In this document: piece by piece, positions 63,301-64,000 of the stretch | Layout of the letters: each line of letters begins with the position of its first letter | Numbering within the stretch: position 1 is the stretch's first letter | DNA from: Lingula anatina | Lineage: Eukaryota > Brachiopoda > Lingulata > Lingulida > Lingulidae | Reading direction: 5' to 3' | DNA: 64,000 bases | Assembly (NCBI RefSeq): GCF_001039355.2 | Contig: NW_019775897.1 | Span: 24,211 to 88,210 of the forward strand | Program-made: the position numbers and the translations under genes | The notes under the pieces: model-generated | Database searches by the model: none | What the model saw: the letters and a program-made list of their open reading frames with translations, nothing else | Told to the model about the DNA's origin: nothing

Positions 63301-64000
63301 AAATGTCACTGCAATTATTGGCATCATGCAGTTTTCGTGTATCCTGTGATACCAGGGGCTTCTAAAACAGTTCAAAATATAGGGGATACAATAATTTTGA
63401 AACAGACTACTAGCGGACCCTGTGGTCAGAGAGTAGTTTTCCTGCACCTTCCAACTTTTGACTCATTTCCTATGTTTCTTTCAGATAAATGCCCTATGCT
63501 TCATTCTCAATTATGTATTAGTTATTCGTTAATCTGCTCTGAGATTTGAAAAAACATTTACATCAATATTCCAAAGATTCTATTATTAAGTAGCAGCAAT
63601 CTTATGTATTTGCAAACTTATTTTCTACAAATGTGAGCATTCTTTAATCAATACAGCACATCAACCTCATTTTTCAAAATTAATTCCTTTAGCTTTCAAG
63701 CATATTTCTTGCCTGTAAAACAACTGGTCTCCTCAATGTATGCTGACACTATTCGCATTTGGCAGCGCTAGCTGCATGTGCTAAGTTATAAGTACTTTGT
63801 TCATTCTTCATGTTGATAATATACACAAGTGTGTTCCATCCTATTTTAAGTTCCTTTAGCCCCCTTTACACTGAACTGAAAACAGCCCCACCATTGAGCA
63901 TTCATTCTGCAATCAAAGCGATCCTTGTGTCTTCTTTGTGTGAAGGGGGTTTTACATTGTACCAGCAATTTGATCACACCACGCTGGTCATACCATAATG
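60325..64000. other. Upstream region of the C-type lectin gene, otherwise no gene seen
   Basis: A donor-like GTAAGT on the minus strand (plus-strand acttac at 61600-61605) could end a first, untranslated exon lying just above 61606, which would place the transcription start somewhere in 61.6-62.2 kb. Other content: a (CT)n tract at about 61108-61138 and an inverted-repeat element at 62683-62790. From 62.8 kb to the end I see only AT-rich DNA without motifs. Confidence 0.4.
62683..62790. mobile_element. Short palindromic element with CCCAGCAAACAC ends and AACGTTA core
   Basis: The left end cccagcaaacaccgaac is mirrored by gttctgtgtttgctggg at the right (one mismatch). Between them the sequence repeats AACGTTA / TAACGTT in both orientations, making a near-complete 108-bp hairpin. 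It has no coding capacity. Ends of this type recur in non-autonomous elements of many animal genomes, but the class is inferred. Confidence 0.7.

Overview
This is a window of animal nuclear DNA. Genes are split into exons with consensus GT/AG boundaries that join in phase, and introns are AT-rich with microsatellites, C-tracts and DNA-transposon remnants. The protein repertoire (polydom/SVEP1-like matrix protein, HYR/sushi/EGF proteins, C-type lectin, aquaporin, a tandem DXD-glycosyltransferase pair) and the frequent acatgt / taggccta words suggest a marine invertebrate such as a mollusc or a non-vertebrate deuterostome. I cannot fix the phylum from sequence alone. Isolated Ns, a 175-base N run and a 986-bp exact duplication joined by one N show that this is a draft assembly.

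Layout. (1) 1.1-6.3 kb, minus: a complete eight-exon mitochondrial 4-hydroxybutyrate/acetyl-CoA transferase-like gene (478 aa). (2) 8.0-12.3 kb, minus: an aquaporin with two NPA motifs but Val where the selectivity-filter Arg normally sits; its intron 6 holds two MITEs. (3) 15.7-21.8 kb, plus: two intact single-coding-exon DXD glycosyltransferases, products of a recent tandem duplication that includes 3' flanks; each ATG lies one base after a splice-acceptor-like acag. (4) 23.5-35.6 kb, minus: a 20-exon gene reconstructed in full (1500 aa) with the domain order of the N-terminal part of vertebrate SVEP1/polydom, stopping exactly after the pentraxin domain. (5) 42.9-53.2 kb, plus, head-to-head with (4): a 17-exon secreted EGF/sushi/HYR protein (855 aa, apart from any exon hidden in the N gap) that repeats the HYR-HYR-sushi-X module of (4). 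A Penelope-like GIY-YIG endonuclease fragment lies in its intron 3. (6) 55.5-60.3 kb, minus: a membrane-anchored C-type lectin whose 3' end is unresolved.

Genes (4), (5) and (6) form an extracellular matrix / recognition neighbourhood. The divergent (4)/(5) pair with a shared rare module looks like an old duplication or domain exchange between linked genes. The rest is introns and intergenic DNA carrying at least four MITE-like elements with recognisable target-site duplications, a palindromic AACGTT-rich element, an ATAAGTCCGATGGTTC minisatellite and many simple repeats. I saw no rRNA, tRNA, CRISPR or prokaryote-type operon.
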